This document shows positions 45,609 through 57,265 of a stretch of DNA of 64,000 nucleotides, piece after piece. Each line of letters begins with the position of its first letter. Positions within the stretch are counted from its first letter, which is position 1. Position numbers and translations under genes: made by a program. The stretch is from Hibiscus mutabilis. Taxonomy: Eukaryota; Streptophyta; Magnoliopsida; Malvales; Malvaceae. The stretch covers positions 18,429,254-18,493,253 of the forward strand of contig CM033723.1 of the NCBI GenBank assembly GCA_019671005.1, written 5' to 3'. The notes beneath the pieces are model-generated. The model saw only the letters and a program-made list of their open reading frames with translations, did not search any database and had not been told where the DNA came from.

Positions 45609-45909
45609 GTGAGGATGCTCATAAACAATGATCTATAAAACCATTTAAACCACATGCTTACTTTTCTCAAAACATGCTTACAACCTAAGCATTTTTCCAT
45701 GATTCCAATCAAATCAAAACACAATAACCTTTATAACATCATAAACAATCCAAGCTTAAATTCCAAAGCACTTTTACCAAACCATGCTTATATTCCCAAA
45801 GCATTATAAACAAGGTTTGACACATGAACTTTCACATATATTGGCATTTATAGTGACCCGAATAGACTACCTCTATCTCATACACATATCGGATACATGG
45901 ATTTTTCAT

Positions 45910-46075
45910 ACCTTGCCTAGTTAAATTGCATGATTTGACACCCCCGCCTAGTTAAACTACGAGATTTCACCATTTCCTAGTTAAACAGCAAGATCACCAT
46001 CAATTTGGGTTGCCTAGTTAAACCACATGCCCCAAATGATGTCCCAGCAGTTCGAGTGGCCGAGTTAAACTGCCA
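45910..46075 (-). repeat. Five-unit CCTAGTTAAAC array, 5' LTR of B
   Basis: + strand units near 45915, 45946, 45975, 46009 and 46056 (the last as CCGAGTTAAAC). Two units fewer than in the 3' LTR. Confidence 0.8.
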
Positions 46076-47161
46076 TACCTCAAGGACCCATGACCACGAT
46101 CGATTTTGTTCATATTTTATAGTGCACTTTTAATCCTATGGCATGCCAACTATATTCAATTGTTTTCTCACCTTGTCACATTGCCAATATATCATTTACA
46201 AAACCATTTACTTACTGTTTTACAATGCATTTCATAAAATACCACATATGCACATCTCATTGCCATTCCAATAACACCATTCCCATCCGAAATGAAAACC
46301 AATGCTCACTAGCATTTAATATACTTTTAAACCCCTGCATGTTACTCAAAATCATGCATTACTAGTAAGTAAATCATATCATGTTTATCACCAAAACATG
46401 CAAACAACATGCTCATATCTGAACCGATATTCAAGAGCAAAATAAGGGAAACTTACTTCCGAGATTAGGTAAGTGTCTCACGCTCACCCTAAACTCCCAA
46501 CAACCTTTACAAACCTTTGTAAAGCAATTAAAACCAGTTTCTACTCGCCGATACGCTTCGTCTTCCTTGCCAACGCGAAACAAGCTCCCAGCAAGCAACC
46601 AAACAATGTCAAGCTTCATCGCCTTGATTATCCCCCCTGTTATGTGATTTCTCCTTCAATTGGCTTGTTAAAAGCTCTGGATTTTGATAAAACTCTGAGT
46701 GTTTGGAAGAAAACAAGTTGAGAGAAAAAGTTTAGGAAAAAGTTACGTGAAATTCTTTTAAAAGCTAATAACTAACTTTAGATATTTAATCCATTTTAAT
46801 AACCTTTTAAAACACACGATTAAAATGATTTAATTAAATGGAGAAACCACCAGCAAACACTTGGTAGATTAGCTCCTTAAGGATTCTAAGGATTTGACCC
46901 TTTTGATTTTAGTCACTTAAAATAGTTTTCAAAAATAGCATTTTAGTCACCAACACAAAATATCATATTTCCAATTTCCAATTTCCAAAATTGATTCCAC
47001 CAAAAATCAATATATATTTAAATATGATTTTTAACTATCTTTCCGTATTTTTATCTTACCGAAAAAATATACAGTCCCGAATCCGACTCGAATCTCTAAC
47101 CCAGTCCACCAAACCATCTAATAAACCTCAAAACCGCTAAGCCCAAAATTAGAGTGTTACA

Positions 47162-47231
47162 AGATTAAAACATCCTTATATCTCCAGCAACTAAACAACC
47201 ACCACAACACCTCAAAAACACAAAAATAACA
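47162..47231 (-). repeat. LTR C', short right piece
   Basis: On the minus strand it matches LTR C near 19745-19810 (TGTTTTT(G/A)AGG(T/A)GTTGTGGTGG, then (G/C)(A/T)(A/G)A(T/C)ATAAGGATGTT). It is therefore the other side of the B insertion. It ends where segment H begins. Confidence 0.55.
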
Positions 47232-47874
47232 TGTAAAATCCTTAACCCAGTCTGGGAGAAGAACATAATCAAAGATGTCAGGAAGACACAAAAAGCATAA
47301 ATCACTCACAAATAACTAATTAATTCACTTCCAACTTAACAATCTATTCATATCAAGACAAAATATATTAAGATCATGGTTCAAACTATAACTTTAATCA
47401 TAACATTTGAGACTCGAATACATACTTAATAAACCATAGAAAGAAATTATCAAATTTTGGTGATCAAATGAGCAAGGATATTCATTCAAGTTATTTTACC
47501 AAGGTTTATGATTACATATTAACATAAGCTTAGCTTCTATGAATCCTGTTGTTTTAGGAGTATACTGAATTTAAGCTGGACTAGGTACCAATCATTCAAA
47601 GGTGGACCAAAAAGGCAACTCAAGTATCTAATAATTCGTTAGATCTTAATAACTAGCTAGTTATCATCCAACACATCAATTATAAAGATTTAGCTCATTA
47701 CTTATCATACTTTACATTGCTCTTGAACAATATATGAATTTCCAAATTAGTTAACTTCACGAACTACTGAGCTTAGTGGTTCTCGGCTCATTGTTCATAA
47801 CATACAAGTGGTCAACCCAAAATCAAACGAGCATTTTCACACATACGTAAGTTTCATATATTCCACCTAGTAAA
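47232..47874 (-). repeat. LTR-like segment H, left part
   Basis: Starts TGTAAAATCCTTAACCC on the + strand, which could be the minus-strand LTR end (...GGATTTTACA). No coding similarity. It is continuous with 56283 onward across the perfect E target duplication. The boundary is a guess from the TG/CA rule. Confidence 0.4.
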
Positions 47875-48392
47875 TGTAACACCCTCAATATATATTCGAT
47901 ATTCGAATACACATTAAAGATGTTACTAACTGATTTATACTGATTTTCAGACTTGTACAATTTTTTTATGCAAAACCAATTTGATTCATTAACCCTTTCT
48001 CAGTTTTTACTAAATTACAAATCTGTCTAGAGTCACCTAGTTTCGACCATGAATTAGTTTATTAAATACTTTAAGTAGTTATTAAAAAGAAAATATAATT
48101 CAGGGTGAAAACTATGTGTGCTCCCTAGACCCTTTTTTGATTTTAAAATCACTACGCGATAAACAACCAAGTTTAAAATCGTTTGAAATATCTTTTCTAA
48201 TATTCTTAATTCCTCAAACTAAGTCATGTTTCTATATCATACAAAATAGCCACTTATTTAATATCTATACATGCCCTACTAGACTAGGATATGGTGATAC
48301 TTACTGATAATGCAAGCTAACTTTATCCGACGATGTGCGGCTCCTCCTCTGCTATCTAGTCCGAGGTACCTACATGTGATACAAAACACAAG

Positions 48393-48407
48393 CTAAGTAT
48401 AACTTAG
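48393..48407 (-). other. Conserved LTR stem-loop, 3' LTR of E
   Basis: Minus strand CTAAGT TAT ACTTAG, perfect 6-bp stem, preceded by CCTCA and followed by CTTG. Confidence 0.75.
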
Positions 48408-48784
48408 TGAGGCATAATCATAACAATGTAAACAATGATTATTAACCTGTAATACAAGAATAATCATGTAAGAAATTTGTACTACAGTAATTATGTACTG
48501 TAAAGTCATGTACTGTACTGTAAAATATTATGGCCCAAAGTAAATATCAAGTCATCCAACAGTGCAAGACAATTTTTGCAAAATGGCAAGCGATTTTTTA
48601 TTATAGTTGATAACATTTTATCATGCATAAAACTACCTTACATGTATAGTTCATTAAACCAATATAATATTCAAGCCATAGGATTCGACCTATCTTACCA
48701 GTCTTGTGTACGATAAGCTTTTTAGCTTAACTACCTGCATAAATGCATTTCAAGTTTTATAGCCCAAAGTAAAAAATCATGTGA

Positions 48785-49315
48785 TGCTATGGTACGAGAG
48801 TCATCATGACAATGTAGTGTCTACAACGCCGTAGCGTCTACATTGCCGAAGCGACTGAGATAAGTACGTACTCGAGGATGCCCTTTACTCCTCATACTCG
48901 CACATTTTGTGCTATGTAACACTGTAGTGTTTAAACCGACTCCGTAGAGTCTAACTCGACTCCGTACAGTCTATCTCAACCCCGAAGAGTCTATCTCGAC
49001 CCCAAAGAGTCTATCTCGCACCTTAGTGCTATGATGCAGCTGGTAGGACTCTATGGATATCTAACTATGCCAACGATTCTCATGCAATTTCTTATGAACC
49101 TATGGTATAAGAGTCATCTTACGACACTAAAGTGTCTACAATGTCGTAGCGTCTAATGGTGAGTACGTACTCAAGGATGCCCTTTGCTCCTCATTATAGC
49201 ATCTTTTTGTGCTAGTTGACGCCGTATCGTCTAATCATCACCAAAGTGACTACAACGCCATAACGTTTGATATCAACACCGAAGTGTATGGATCGCACCG
49301 TAGTGCTGGATTGTA
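48785..49315 (-). repeat. Mini-palindrome array, 3' LTR of E
   Basis: A run of short inverted repeats around CGTAG/CGAAG-like centres. Examples are AACGCCGTAGCGTC, AACACTGTAGTGTT, GACTCCGTAGAGTC, GACGCCGTATCGTC and GCACCGTAGTGC, plus GCACATTTTGTGC. Four consecutive units of about 19 bp (GACTCCGTAGAGTCTATCTC type) lie at 48938-49018. Arms change from unit to unit but remain complementary in most. Confidence 0.8.
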
Positions 49316-50689
49316 GCTGCTATAACTCTATGGATATCCAAATATACCAAAAACTCTCACACTAGTACTTGGGCATAACAATATAATATTTTTATATTTA
49401 ATATCCAATCCTTCAATACTGTTATCCATAATTCATTAATGGACAGTTCGTATCCAAATATCTAAAATTTGATTTACCTTGAGTAAATCATTATGCTACA
49501 ATCATTGTATCAATATGCCATTTAATATTTCATGCTATTTGCTTAAATAAGCCATCATACATTTTTATTTATACCAATACCGGTTCATCGTAAGTTGTTC
49601 TAATTATCAACATGTCATAAATACATATAATGAAATCACTCATATCACATAAATGCATATAATGAAATCACTCATATCACATATATAATAAATAAGTAAA
49701 AATGCACTCACCTGGGCCATGCATGACATTAGCCTCACTAAGCTATTTTGATACTTTTTCTTTGCTTTTCTTTGATCAGGTACCCTTAGTCTCGTCAATA
49801 GCTGTACAGTACCATTTGAACATACATAACAATATTCATATTAGATTTTTAATCTAACATTGCTGAACTATACTATACTTGTATAATTATCCGAATATAG
49901 AATATTTTCAAAATTTTTCACTTTTTCCTTTAATAATGCTGAATTGTTCATTATGGTCCCTAGTGACCATTTTGCACATTTTACAATTTATTCCATATTT
50001 ATGAAGTCAAACTTAAAATTTTGACTCGGTCCAAATATATCGATAATTACCCGAAATCTTTATCGGCTACAATTTCTCTTAATATTTCTTAATTGGATAT
50101 CCATATGAATAATATTAACATAGACTGATTCCTTTTTATCAATCTAAAGTATTGACATGGGATCTTCCCAATAGGTCACCCATCCTAGTGCTACTCTAGC
50201 CTAAGCACGCTTAACTTTGCAGTTCGATCCATGTATTCGAATTTCGCTTAAACTTTAACTGTGATTTCCTAATATTTAAAATATCAGATCAAACCAGTAA
50301 TTCCATATTCGGTCCACAACAATAGGTGCTCTATCTATTTATGAAATAAAACACCTAACTTTTGGGAAATTATAACTTTGGCCCTTCAACTTTTCATATT
50401 TTGACTTGTAACATACAAGTTTTGAAAACTTATCATTTTGGTCACTAAATTTTAACCTTGAATTCCCATTCCAATTTTTCCTTGGATTATTACCAAACTT
50501 TGCGAGCACCCTAATTTGCTTATCCTCTATCACACGGTACTCTAAATTCTCAGAAATTCCTTTCCTAGAATCCATAATTAAAGAAATCCTAAATTTTATA
50601 TTGTCATTTTAGTCACTAAGTTAGCTTTTAAGCTCTTATCTTAGTACTAAATGACTCTTAAACAATTTAGCAAATTTTGGGGTATTACA

Positions 50690-51240
50690 ATTCTCCCCCT
50701 AAAAAAAATTCATCCTTGAATTTTAAAATGTACCTGATTTAAATAGTTTCGGGTACTTATTTCTCATTTTCTCCTCAGTCTCCCAAGTTGCCTCTTCCAC
50801 TTTGTGGTTCCTCCAAAGGACTTTAACCAATGGAATTTTCTTATTTCTCAATTCTTTGACTCCATAAGATAAAATCTCCATTGGTCTTCTTCATATGTTA
50901 AATCAGATTGCAATTCAATCTCTTCTTGAGTGATAACATTCAAAGGATCTGATCGATACCTTCGCAACATAGATACATGAAAGACATCATGGATCTTGCT
51001 CATCTCTGAAGGTAAGGCCAATTGATAAGCCACTGGTCCAACTCTTTTGAGAATTTCATAAGGTCCAATGAATCTGGGACTTAGTTTCCCTTTTCGACCA
51101 AAACGTAGTACTTTCTTCTAAGGTGAGACCTTTAGGAATACTTTATCTCCAACTTGAAATTCAGCATCCTTTCTCTTTTTGTCTGCATATGCCTTTTGTC
51201 GATCCGCGACTGCTTTAAGATTATTCTGAATAATCTTCAC
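50690..51240 (-). pseudogene. Element E integrase C-terminus and chromodomain
   Basis: Minus strand: AFLKVSP-like segment near 51130, KLSPRFIGPYEILKRV with the GPY/F module (about 51085-51035), MAYQLALPSEMSKIHDVFHV (51033 down) and LRRYRSDPLNVITQEE. In another frame the chromodomain follows: LRNKKIPLVKVLWRNHKVEE, ATWETEEKMRNKYPKLF (about 50850-50745). A frameshift near 50880 separates them. A purine-rich AGGGGGAGAAT run ends the interior at about 50690. Confidence 0.85.
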
Positions 51241-52004
51241 TTTATCTTCCATTTCTCAGGTTAAATCAATCCCATCTGTTTTGGGTCAATATGAATATTT
51301 CGATCCTTTCCCATGATCCAGTGAACTCAATAATGCAAGCTCGCAACATGTCTTCTAAAATCTGGATCATTCATTTTGACTGCCCGTCCGTTTGCGGATG
51401 GAATGTAGTACTAAAATTTAATTTAGTACCCAGTGCCACGTGTATTGCTCCCCAAAACCTCAAGGTAAACCTCAGGTCTCTATCCGAAACAATAGATACT
51501 GGGACACCATGTAGTCATACTATTTCTCTGACATACAATTCTGCATACTTATCTATTGAATAATCCATACGAACTGGAATAAAATGTGCAGACTTCGATA
51601 AATGATCTACGATGACCCATATTGAATCTTTTTTGCTGGGCGTAACTGGTAGCCCTGTTACAAAATCCATAGTCACTTTTTCCCATTTCCACTGAGGAAT
51701 GGAGATAGGCTGTAACAGTCCAGAAGGTACTTGATGCTCTGCTTTAACTTGTTGACATGTCAGAAATTTTGCCACAAACTCTGAGATTGCTATTTTCATT
51801 CCCGACCACCAATAGCGGGTTTTCAAATCTTGATACATCTTATTACTTCCTGGGTGCATAGTTAAAGGGCAATAGTGAGCTTCTGATAAAATCTCTTTCT
51901 TCAATTCACCATTGTCAGGAATATAAACGTTTCTCGATAGTATAAACAACCATTAGACTTGATTTCATAGTCTTGCATTTTCCCAGATTCAACTTGTCTT
52001 TTCT
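51241..52004 (-). pseudogene. Element E integrase zinc domain and core
   Basis: The frame 51949-51515 reads the HHCC part (SEAHYCPLTMHPGSNKMYQD, then FLTCQQVKAEHQVPSGLLQ, with the first Cys changed to Phe). The core follows with the first catalytic Asp in VTMDFVTGLPVTPSKK. A TGA/frameshift near 51515 comes before the second Asp (VSIVSDRDLRF-like, about 51500-51475) and the Glu region (about 51365-51345). The changed Cys alone would weaken zinc binding. Confidence 0.85.
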
Positions 52005-52530
52005 TTACAATACATTCTTCATCTGAATGTTGTAAATCTTAGATCCGATCCAAAAAGTTGGCTTAAGTTGAAACTCCGCTGCTAAAGAGCCATCTTGTCC
52101 CAAAGATAGTTGTGCATTCATTGCACGTAGAATAGAAAATGTTTTCCGGCTAAAAGCATCTGCTTCTACTTTAGCCTTTACAAGGTGATAATCAATAACC
52201 ACGTCATAATCTTTTAAAAACTCGACCCGTCTTTGTTGTCTCAAATTCAGATCTCGTCGTGTCATCAAGTACTTCAAACTTTTATGATCAGTGTAGATAT
52301 GGCACTTTTCACCATATAAATAATGTCTCCAAATTTTCAGTGCAAAAATAATTGTTGCCATCTCTAAGTCATGAGTCGGATAATTCTTTTCATGAGTTCT
52401 AAGTTTTCACGATGCATAAGCTACAACACATCCTTCTTGCATTAATACACAACCCAAACCATCATGGGATGCATCACTATACATAATGTACTCTTTTACC
52501 GGCTCTGGTTGAATTAATACTGGTGCTTCA
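52005..52530 (-). pseudogene. Element E RNase H
   Basis: YIMYSDASHDGLGCVLMQEG (about 52495-52435), then a stop for Arg/Gln near 52408, THEKNYPTHDLE, and the open frame 52361-52005. That frame has MATIIFALKIWRHYLYGEKC, YTDHKSLKYLMTRRDLN and a degraded DAFSRK in place of DALSRK. Confidence 0.85.
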
Positions 52531-53066
52531 GTCAAAACATTCTTTAATCTTTTGAAACTCTCTTGACACTTCTTTGTCTATACAAAAGAAACACCTTTCC
52601 TTAACAGTTGAGTAGGTGGCATGGCGATGATAAAGAAGTTTTGGATAAATCGTATATAATATCCAGCTAATCCCAAGAAACTTCTAACTTCCGAGACATT
52701 CTTTGGTGTTTCCCATTCAAGAATAGCTTGTACCTTCTTGGGATCCACTCTTATTCCATCAGCAGATACGACATGTCCAAGAAAAGTTACTTTGGATAGC
52801 TAGAATTCATATTTGAAAAACTTTGCATAAAGCGGCTTATCTCTTAATGTCTGTAATACCACTCGAAGATGTCGACCTTGATCATCTTCAGTCTTAGAAT
52901 ATACAAAGATATCATCTATAAACACCACTACAAACTGGTCCAAGTAGGGTTGAACACCCTATTTATCAAATCCATAAATGCGGCAAGAGCATTTGTGAGT
53001 CCAATTGGCATTACGAATAAATCGTAGTGTCCATAGCGAGTTTTGAATGTTGTCTTTGGTATATCT
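52531..53066 (-). pseudogene. Element E reverse transcriptase, C-terminal half only
   Basis: Starts abruptly near 53066 with TTFKTRYGHYDLFVMPIGLT, then VVFIDDIFVYSKTEDDQ with the polymerase Asp pair (about 52930-52880), VTFLGHVVSADGIRVDPKKV and SFLGLAGYYIRFIQNF. The fingers part with the KKKDGSLR and CIDYR motifs is absent. Stops near 52801 and 52580 add to the damage. Confidence 0.85.
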
Positions 53067-53568
53067 TCTTTTTTTTTAACTTTTCATATCTAACTATCTT
53101 AATTTATTAATAACAATCACAATTCCATTTAATCATAAGCTTGTCGTCTTATGACTACCTTTTACCTTTAAATGTGCGTATAAGCCCTTACTCTCTCTAA
53201 ATTTCTTATAACTTATGCTATTATAAGCGTAGGTGCAAATACAGATTTTAGAGACTAACATCTTATAATTATTGTACCAGTTCTCTATTATACAGATAAC
53301 TCATTCTGGATATGAGTTAAATACCATATTTATTTCACTGTGTTGTATCCACTATGGGTCTTTTCTTAACCCTCGAAATTCGTCAATTGACGAAATCTAA
53401 AAGTATCTTATTTTTCTTATAGCCATTAGAGTTTTATTCTTACTACTGAGGAGCTACATCAAAATATGCAAGCAATACATCAATAACATCACATCATAGG
53501 GGCATGTACACTTTAGCAAAATCATATTGGACTCAGTTTAACCTCTAGAATCAGCCAAACCTTTGCTC
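53067..53568 (-). other. Element E leader fused to the deletion scar
   Basis: No gag, protease or early reverse transcriptase. AT-rich sequence (long T run at 53068-53080) of unknown origin up to about 53460, then the leader upstream of the missing gag. The join near 53066 marks the deletion. Confidence 0.65.
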
Positions 53569-53576
53569 TGATACCA
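53565..53576 (-). promoter_or_regulatory. Primer binding site of element E, tRNA-Met
   Basis: Minus strand TGGTATCAGAGC, perfect match, 5 bp from the LTR end at 53582. Confidence 0.9.
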
Positions 53577-54103
53577 CTAAATGTAACACCCTCAACGTAT
53601 ATTCGATATTCAAATACACATTAAAGATGTTACTAACTGATTTATACTAATTTTCAGACTTGTAAAATTATTTTTATGTAAAACCAATTTGATTAAACAA
53701 CCCTTCTCAGTTTTTACTAAATTACAAATCTGTCTAGAGTCACCTAATTTCGACCCTGAATTAGTTTATAAAATACTTTAAGCAGTTAATAAAAAGAAAA
53801 TATAATTCAGGGTGAAAACTATGTGTGTTGCCTAGACCATTTCTTGATTTTAAAATCACTACGCGATAAACAACCAACTAAGTTTAAAATCGTTTGAAAT
53901 ATCTTTTCTAATATTCTTAATTCCTCAAACTAAGTCATGTTTCTAGATCATACAAAATAGCCGCTTATTTAATATCTATACTTGCCCCACTAGACTAGGA
54001 TGTGGTGATACTTACTGATAATGTAGGCTAACTTGATCCAACGATGTGCAGCTCCTCATCTGCTATCTAGTTCGAGGTACCTACGTGTGATACAAAACAC
54101 AAG

Positions 54104-54118
54104 CTAAGTATAACTTAG
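54104..54118 (-). other. Conserved LTR stem-loop, 5' LTR of E
   Basis: Minus strand CTAAGT TAT ACTTAG, identical to the 3' LTR copy. Confidence 0.75.
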
Positions 54119-54499
54119 TGAGGCATAATCATAACAATGTAAACAATGATTATTAATCTATAATACAAGAATAATCATGTAAGAAATTTGTACTGCAATA
54201 ATTCTGTACAGTAAAGTCATGTACTGTACTGTAAAATCTTATGGCCCAAAGTAAATATCAAGTCATATAATAGTGCAAGATAGTTTTTACAAAATGGCAA
54301 GCGATTTTCGATTGCAGTTGATAACATTTTATCATGCATAAAACTACCTTACATGTATAGTTCATTAAGCCAATATAATATTCAAGCCATAAGATTCGAT
54401 ATGTCTTTCTTGTGTAAGATAAGCTTTTTAGCTTAACTACCTGCATAAATGCATTTCAAGTTTTATAGCCCAAAGTACAAAATCATGTAATGCTATGGT

Positions 54500-55030
54500 A
54501 CGCGGGTCATCACGACACCAGAGTGTCTACAAAGCTGTAGTGTCTGCATCACCGAAGCGACTGAAATGAGTACGTACTCGTGGACGCCCTTTGCTCTTCA
54601 TACTCGCACATTTTGTGCTATGTAACACTGTAGTGTTTGAGCCGACTCCGTAGAGTTAAACTCGACTTTGTAGAGTCTATCTCGACCCCGAAGAGTCTAT
54701 CTCAATCCCGAAGAATCTATCTCGACCCTGAAGAGTCTATCTCTCACCGTAGTGCTATGACGCAGCTGCTAGGACTCTATGGATATCCAAGTATGCCAAA
54801 GATTCTCAAGCAATTTCATGTGAACCTATGGTACATGACTCATCTTACGACACCGTAGTGTCTACAACGTTGTAGCGTCTGATGGTGAGTATGTACTCGA
54901 GGATGCCCTTTGCTCCTCCTTATAGCATCTTTTTGTGCTAGTCGACACCGTAGTGTCTAATCATCACCAAATTGACTGTAACACCGTAGTGTTTGATATC
55001 AACACCGAAGTGTCTGGATTGCGCCGTAGT
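54500..55030 (-). repeat. Mini-palindrome array, 5' LTR of E
   Basis: Counterpart of 48785-49315: AACACTGTAGTGTT, GACTCCGTAGAGTT, GACACCGTAGTGTC (near 54839 and 54945), GCACATTTTGTGC and a perfect 12-base palindrome GAGTACGTACTC at 54568-54579. Confidence 0.8.
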
Positions 55031-56949
55031 ACTTGGGCATAACAATATAATAGTTCCATATTTAATATCCAATCCTTCAATACTGTTATCCATAATTCGT
55101 TAATGGACAATTCATATCCAAATATCTAAAATTTGATTTACCTTGAGTAAATCATTATGCTACAATCATTGTATCAATATTCCATTTAATATTTCATGCT
55201 ATTTGCATAAATAAGCCATCATACATTTTTATTTATACCAATGCCGGTTCATCGCAAGTTGTCCTAATTATTCAACATGTCATAAATACATATAATGAAA
55301 TCACTCATATCACATATATAATAAATAAGTAAAAATGCACTCACCTGGGCCATGCATGATATTAGCCTCACTAAGCTATTTCAATACTTTTTCTTTGCTT
55401 TTCATTGATCTGGTACCCTTAGCCTCATCAGTAGCTGTACAGTACCATTTGAACATACATAACAATATTCATGTTAGATTTTTAATCTAACATTGCTTAA
55501 CTATATTATACTTTTTCCTTTAATAATGCCTAATTTTTCATTATGGTCCCTAGTGACCATTTTTCACATTTTACAATTTATTCCATATTTATGAAGTCAA
55601 ACTTAAAATTTTGACTCGGTCCATATATACTGATAATTTCCCGAAATCTTTATCGGGTACAATTTCTCCTAATATTTCTTAATCGGCTATCCATATGAAT
55701 AATATTAACTCAGACTGATTCCTTTTTATAAATCTAAAGTACTGACATGGGACCTTCCAATAGGCCACCCATCCTAGTGCTACTCTAGCCTGAGCACTCT
55801 TAACTTTGCAGTTCGATCTGGGTATCCGAATTCCACTTAAACTTTAACTGTGATTTCCCAATATTTAAAATATCGGATCAAACCAGTAATTCCATATTCG
55901 GTCCACACCAATAGGTGCTCTATCTATTTATGAAATAAAACACCTAACTTTTGGGAAATTACAACTTTGGTCCTTCAACTTTTCATATTTCGCTTGTACC
56001 ATACAAGTTTTGAAAACTTATCATTTTGGTCACTAAACTTTAACCTTGATTTCCCATTCCAATTTTCCTTGGATTATTACCAAACTTTGCGAGTACCCTA
56101 ATTTGCTTATCCTCTATCACACGGTACTCTAAATTCTCAAAATTTCCTTTCCTAGAATCCATAATTAAAGAAATCCTAACTTTTTATTTTGTCATTTTAG
56201 TCACTAAGTTAGCTTTTAAGCCCTTATCTTAGTACTAAATGACTCTTAAACAACTTAGCAAATTTTGGGGTACTACAGTAAACATATTTATGCATTCCAA
56301 ATTCTGATTACAAAAATTGTTAACATGTTACACTCAAGCTAAGCTAGATGTACATTCTATTCGAAGGTGCCATTATGTAACTTAAATAACCAACAATTCA
56401 TTAAACCTTGATATCATGTTAGACTCCAAACGGAACATGAGCTATATTAGGTCACTATCTTAATTTCGTATCGGATTGATCCAAACGATGTAAGGGCATC
56501 TAATGCCACTAATAAATAAGTTAATGCTTTTAGAAATTTGAATAAATCATGCCAAGAGATTCTATAACAACCTAAACATACAAGTTATTACCCCATGATT
56601 TAATTATCACCTATACATGCATATTGATCTCATTAGAACCATTTAGTTATTTCATACATTCTACTTTGATATTGACTCATTAACTAACCAAAATGATCAA
56701 TCCAACAAATAGCTATTTAAGCACAACCAAGTATTCGAATAGATTCTTTACATATTTTGCAAAAATAAAAGAATACAACAAAAACATATTATCATTCTTC
56801 TATGTGATTACTATGCGACCCACTTAGGAGTTTTAACTAAGGAAAACCTAAATTCTAATTTGGTACTTTAATCAGTGACTTGCAACACTTGACCTGGATT
56901 GGATACACAAGCTTTAATCAAACCTGCACATGCATGAACAATGAATGCA

Positions 56950-56968
56950 TTAGGCTGATATAGCCTAA
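56950..56968 (-). other. Conserved LTR stem-loop, segment H
   Basis: Minus strand TTAGGCT ATATC AGCCTAA: perfect 7-bp stem, five-base loop, preceded by CTCAC. Confidence 0.7.
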
Positions 56969-57109
56969 GTGAGGAAGAGACTTTAAGATAACGAAGCAGA
57001 ATGTTAATGATTTTGAATGTAAAATTCAAGAAATTCAAGCATAAGTTAGAATTAAACATTTATGTTTTAATCTTAGCTTATACAAAGCTTGATTATAACT
57101 GAATTCTTT

Positions 57110-57265
57110 CGAATTTCTTATCGAACTTATCAGAGTTCATAACTTATCTATTGTAGCCTAAGTAAGGTTTATCGAAATTCTTATCAGAGCTTTTGGAGTT
57201 CTTAATAAAGCTTATCAGAGATCATAACAGAGCTTATCTGAGTTCATATCTTTTAATTCATTTGC
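57110..57265 (-). repeat. CTTATCAGAGTTCATAAC-type array in segment H
   Basis: About six units of 20-30 bp: CTTATCAGAGTTCATAAC (57127), CTTATCAGAGCTTTTGGAGT (57180), CTTATCAGAGATCATAAC (57208), CTTATCTGAGTTCATATC (57232) and two weaker ones before them. Confidence 0.7.

Larger units (their letters stand above)
36070..47161 (-). mobile_element. Element B: complete but inactive Del/Tekay-type chromovirus
   Basis: 11.1-kb minus-strand gypsy element. The 5' LTR is at the right (44266-47161) and the 3' LTR at the left (36070-39644). It has a tRNA-Met primer site, gag, protease, reverse transcriptase, RNase H, integrase, chromodomain and a polypurine tract. Flanks GGATT (36065-36069) and AGATT (47162-47166) agree in four of five bases. 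Many stops, mostly at former Gln or Trp codons, and a protease deletion inactivate it. It lies inside LTR C'. Confidence 0.9.
44266..47161 (-). repeat. 5' LTR of element B
   Basis: 2896 bp. Minus strand TGTAACACTCTAATTTTGGG...GAGGGGGTTACA. TATA box 46114-46121, five-unit CCTAGTTAAAC array 45910-46075, a stem-loop with one mismatch at 45593-45608 and a CGTACCGATACG array 44690-45025. It lacks the 629-bp duplication of its partner. Confidence 0.9.
47875..50689 (-). repeat. 3' LTR of element E
   Basis: 2815 bp, minus strand TGTAATACCCC...GAGGGTGTTACA. Stem-loop at 48393-48407, mini-palindrome array 48785-49315, and a local duplication of about 35 bp (TATAATGAAATCACTCATATC twice near 49628-49680) not seen in the other LTR. 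Confidence 0.9.
47875..56277 (-). mobile_element. Element E: gag-less Del/Tekay-type chromovirus
   Basis: 8.4-kb minus-strand element with LTRs 47875-50689 (3') and 53582-56277 (5'). The target duplication GTAAA is perfect (47870-47874 and 56278-56282), the cleanest in the window. A perfect tRNA-Met primer site and a purine tract are present. The interior is only 2.9 kb: part of reverse transcriptase, RNase H, integrase and chromodomain. Gag, protease and the first half of reverse transcriptase are missing. If it jumped in this state it needed proteins from another element. Confidence 0.9.
53582..56277 (-). repeat. 5' LTR of element E
   Basis: 2696 bp, minus strand TGTAGTACCCC...GAGGGTGTTACA. 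Stem-loop 54104-54118, mini-palindrome array 54500-55030. Shorter than its partner by several indels (for example about 45 bp near 55025 and about 60 bp near 55510). Confidence 0.9.

Noticed and set aside
48785..49315. CRISPR array in the repeated units of element E
   Set aside because: Units are adjacent variable palindromes without unique spacers, inside an LTR of a plant retrotransposon; no cas genes.
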